This document shows positions 6,337-7,369 of a stretch of DNA of 7,369 nt, piece by piece (position 1 is the stretch's first letter; each line of letters begins with the position of its first letter). Both the position numbers and the translations under genes were made by a program. The notes below the pieces were generated by a model. The model saw only the letters and a program-made list of their open reading frames with translations, searched no databases and was not told where the DNA came from. Source of the stretch: an uncultured delta proteobacterium (GTDB taxonomy: Bacteria; RBG-13-61-14; DRUE01); assembly GCA_903930515.1 (NCBI GenBank), contig CAIYYW010000295.1, forward strand, positions 1 through 7,369, read 5' to 3'.

Positions 6337-7185
6337 GACGATGAAGATTGCGACTTCGGGCGGGCAGAGGAATCGGACCGGGAGAATGGCGGTTCCGATG
6401 CCGCGGCTGACATACATCGGCACCCGGCCTTTCCGGTAAAAGCCGCTAGAGTATTTTCTGGTATCACGGGGCAGCCAAAGAGGTGGAATCAGGGGAAGAC
6501 GCACCTGTCCGCCGTGGGTATGCCCGGCGAGGAGCAGGTCAATTCTTCGGTATTGGACCAGATGATAGATTTCAGGGGAATGCGCGAGGAGCAGGTTGAA
6601 TTCGGCGGCGGAAAGGTTTTTGACCGCGGAAAGATCATATCTACCGGTGGAAGGATCATCAAAGCCGATGATGCGGATTTGTCCGGAGCCGAAGGGCAAG
6701 GTGATCCTGGAATTAATCAGAAGGGTGACTCCGGAGGCGGAAAAAAATTGCGCCCATTCCGGTTCGCTGATCCCGACCTGGTGGTCGAGGTTTCCGAGGA
6801 CGGCGACCTTTAAGGTGGAGGATGGGAGCAGGCTGATGAATTTTTTAAAAGCAGGCATCCCGGATTTCTGCTCCAGGTAGTCCCCGGTCATCAGGATCAG
6901 ATCGGGATGGTTGTCGTTGATGATTTTGACTACCCCCTCTTCCCGCGGCCCGAACTCTTTGAGATGCAAATCAGAAATCTGGATCAGCCGGAGCGGTTTC
7001 TCCCCTTTTGGTCGTTTCCAACTGGGGAATTGATAGATCTCAGCCCGGGGATGGTTGGGCTCCCAGAAAAAGCCGTCAAGCCCGGCCCCGCCCAGGAGCA
7101 AAAATATAATTATTGCCGCGAGGATCCATTTCCCGCGAGGTTTTCCGGTCCGGGCCGGCGCTTGCTCGGGAGACCGGGGATTCAT
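6313..7185 (-). CDS. Membrane-anchored calcineurin-like metallophosphoesterase (YkuE/YaeI-like)
   Basis: From ATG at 7185 the product has 290 residues; a longer TTG start at 7248 is rejected because that stretch is the end of the upstream gene in another frame. A basic N-terminus (KPRGK) precedes one hydrophobic helix (about 20-36), so the catalytic domain should be anchored and probably exported. Motifs are ISDLHL (70-75), TGDYLE (100-105), LGNLDH (130-135), LLAHSPEI (199-206) and AGHTHGGQV (220-228), followed by family-typical YSSGFY, YVSRGIG and PVRFLCPPEV. These supply the two-metal site. The GNH(D/E) motif reads GNLD, so the usual catalytic His is Leu133. Relatives hydrolyse phosphomono- or diesters, some acting on membrane lipids; the substrate here is unknown. 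The last residues, LGSGLKF, and the stop are encoded by the inverted-repeat element. It overlaps the upstream radical SAM gene by 4 nt (ATGA), and its ribosome binding site is weak, suggesting coupling. Confidence 0.88.
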   Translation of the reverse strand: MNPRSPEQAPARTGKPRGKWILAAIIIFLLLGGAGLDGFFWEPNHPRAEIYQFPSWKRPKGEKPLRLIQISDLHLKEFGPREEGVVKIINDNHPDLILMTGDYLEQKSGMPAFKKFISLLPSSTLKVAVLGNLDHQVGISEPEWAQFFSASGVTLLINSRITLPFGSGQIRIIGFDDPSTGRYDLSAVKNLSAAEFNLLLAHSPEIYHLVQYRRIDLLLAGHTHGGQVRLPLIPPLWLPRDTRKYSSGFYRKGRVPMYVSRGIGTAILPVRFLCPPEVAIFIVLGSGLKF

Positions 7186-7369
7186 TGATTGACCGAGTCC
7201 TCGAACAATAGACGGAACACCAGGACGGCGTTGATCAGGGCGCGCCAATTTTTGGGGGTCACCCGGAGGATTCGGAGGATCCGACTGGGGTCCAGATAAA
7301 ATTCCCGGTAGGCGCGCTTGTTCAGTTGATGCAGCCGATCGTCGCTCACCGCGCTGAGGTTGACCGTCA
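7182..7369 (-). CDS. C-terminal end of a probable B12-binding-type radical SAM protein (5' part outside window)
   Basis: An open frame enters from the right edge on the minus strand and gives 61 residues before TGA at 7184-7182. It reads TVNLSAVSDDRLHQLNKRAY, then REFYLDPSRILRILR, VTPKNWRALINAVLVF and RLLFEDSVNQ. An NKRAYREFYLDPSRI-type motif followed by a Leu/Arg-rich helix and a short hydrophobic tail is typical of the C-terminus of B12-binding-domain radical SAM enzymes (BchE/hopanoid-type family). The CxxxCxxC cluster motif would lie outside the window, so neither chemistry nor substrate can be given. The frame is missed by ORF finders that require a start codon. Its stop overlaps the metallophosphoesterase start (ATGA), so both are probably one operon. 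Confidence 0.65.
   Translation of the reverse strand, partial: TVNLSAVSDDRLHQLNKRAYREFYLDPSRILRILRVTPKNWRALINAVLVFRLLFEDSVNQ

Noticed and set aside
6514-6813. Plus-strand open frames within the phosphoesterase gene (also 6596-6880 and 6907-7188)
   Set aside because: The minus frame carries all five calcineurin-like motifs. The plus frames have no domain and no start signal.
7186-7248. N-terminal extension of the phosphoesterase from TTG at 7248
   Set aside because: These bases encode the end of the upstream radical SAM-type protein in another frame. The ATG at 7185 gives the usual ATGA overlap and a normal anchor sequence.

Overview
The window looks like a chromosomal piece from a Gram-negative bacterium. 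It has a lipoprotein with a clear lipobox, an AsmA-like periplasmic protein, a polyprenyl-phosphate glycosyltransferase and moderately GC-rich, tightly packed genes (GC judged by eye). The gene mix, especially a radical SAM tail of the B12-binding type and AT-rich GGGTCAGGTCT-type repeats between genes, would fit an uncultured Desulfobacterota/Nitrospirota-like lineage. That placement is a weak inference, and no gene here fixes the taxon.

Left region (1-5581, + strand) is one operon of four overlapping genes. First is the 3' part of a multi-membrane-span GT-C/GT39-like glycosyltransferase whose start lies outside the window. Second is a GT2 polyprenyl-phosphate sugar synthase (DPM/GtrB/ArnC type) with two C-terminal membrane helices. 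Third is an 893-residue AsmA-like envelope protein. Fourth is a lipoprotein carrying TPR-like repeats and a cyclophilin domain. Junctions are an ATGA overlap (or an 11-nt gap if the better start is used), a TAATG overlap and a 14-nt overlap. A coherent reading is an envelope glycan/glycolipid module: the GT2 enzyme charges a polyprenyl carrier, the GT-C enzyme uses the charged carrier on the outer face of the inner membrane, the AsmA protein moves or organises lipids across the periplasm, and the lipoprotein serves as an envelope folding or scaffold factor. No flippase is visible.

Middle region (5581-6336) holds a stand-alone macrodomain hydrolase (YmdB/MacroD type) flanked on both sides by AT-rich elements sharing a TTGGG(T/G)TCAGGTCTTAA-like end. 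The downstream element has 14-bp inverted ends and bridges two convergent genes.

Right region (6313-7369, - strand) is a second operon running toward the first: the C-terminal end of a probable B12-binding-type radical SAM protein (cut by the window edge), then a membrane-anchored YkuE/YaeI-like metallophosphoesterase with an ATGA overlap. The phosphoesterase reads into the repeat element for its last codons and stop.

I see no tRNA, rRNA, CRISPR array, complete transposase or prophage gene. Nothing amounts to a clearly new system. The points most worth attention are the shared inverted-repeat element, the degenerate active site of the lipoprotein cyclophilin, and the internal duplication in the AsmA-like protein.
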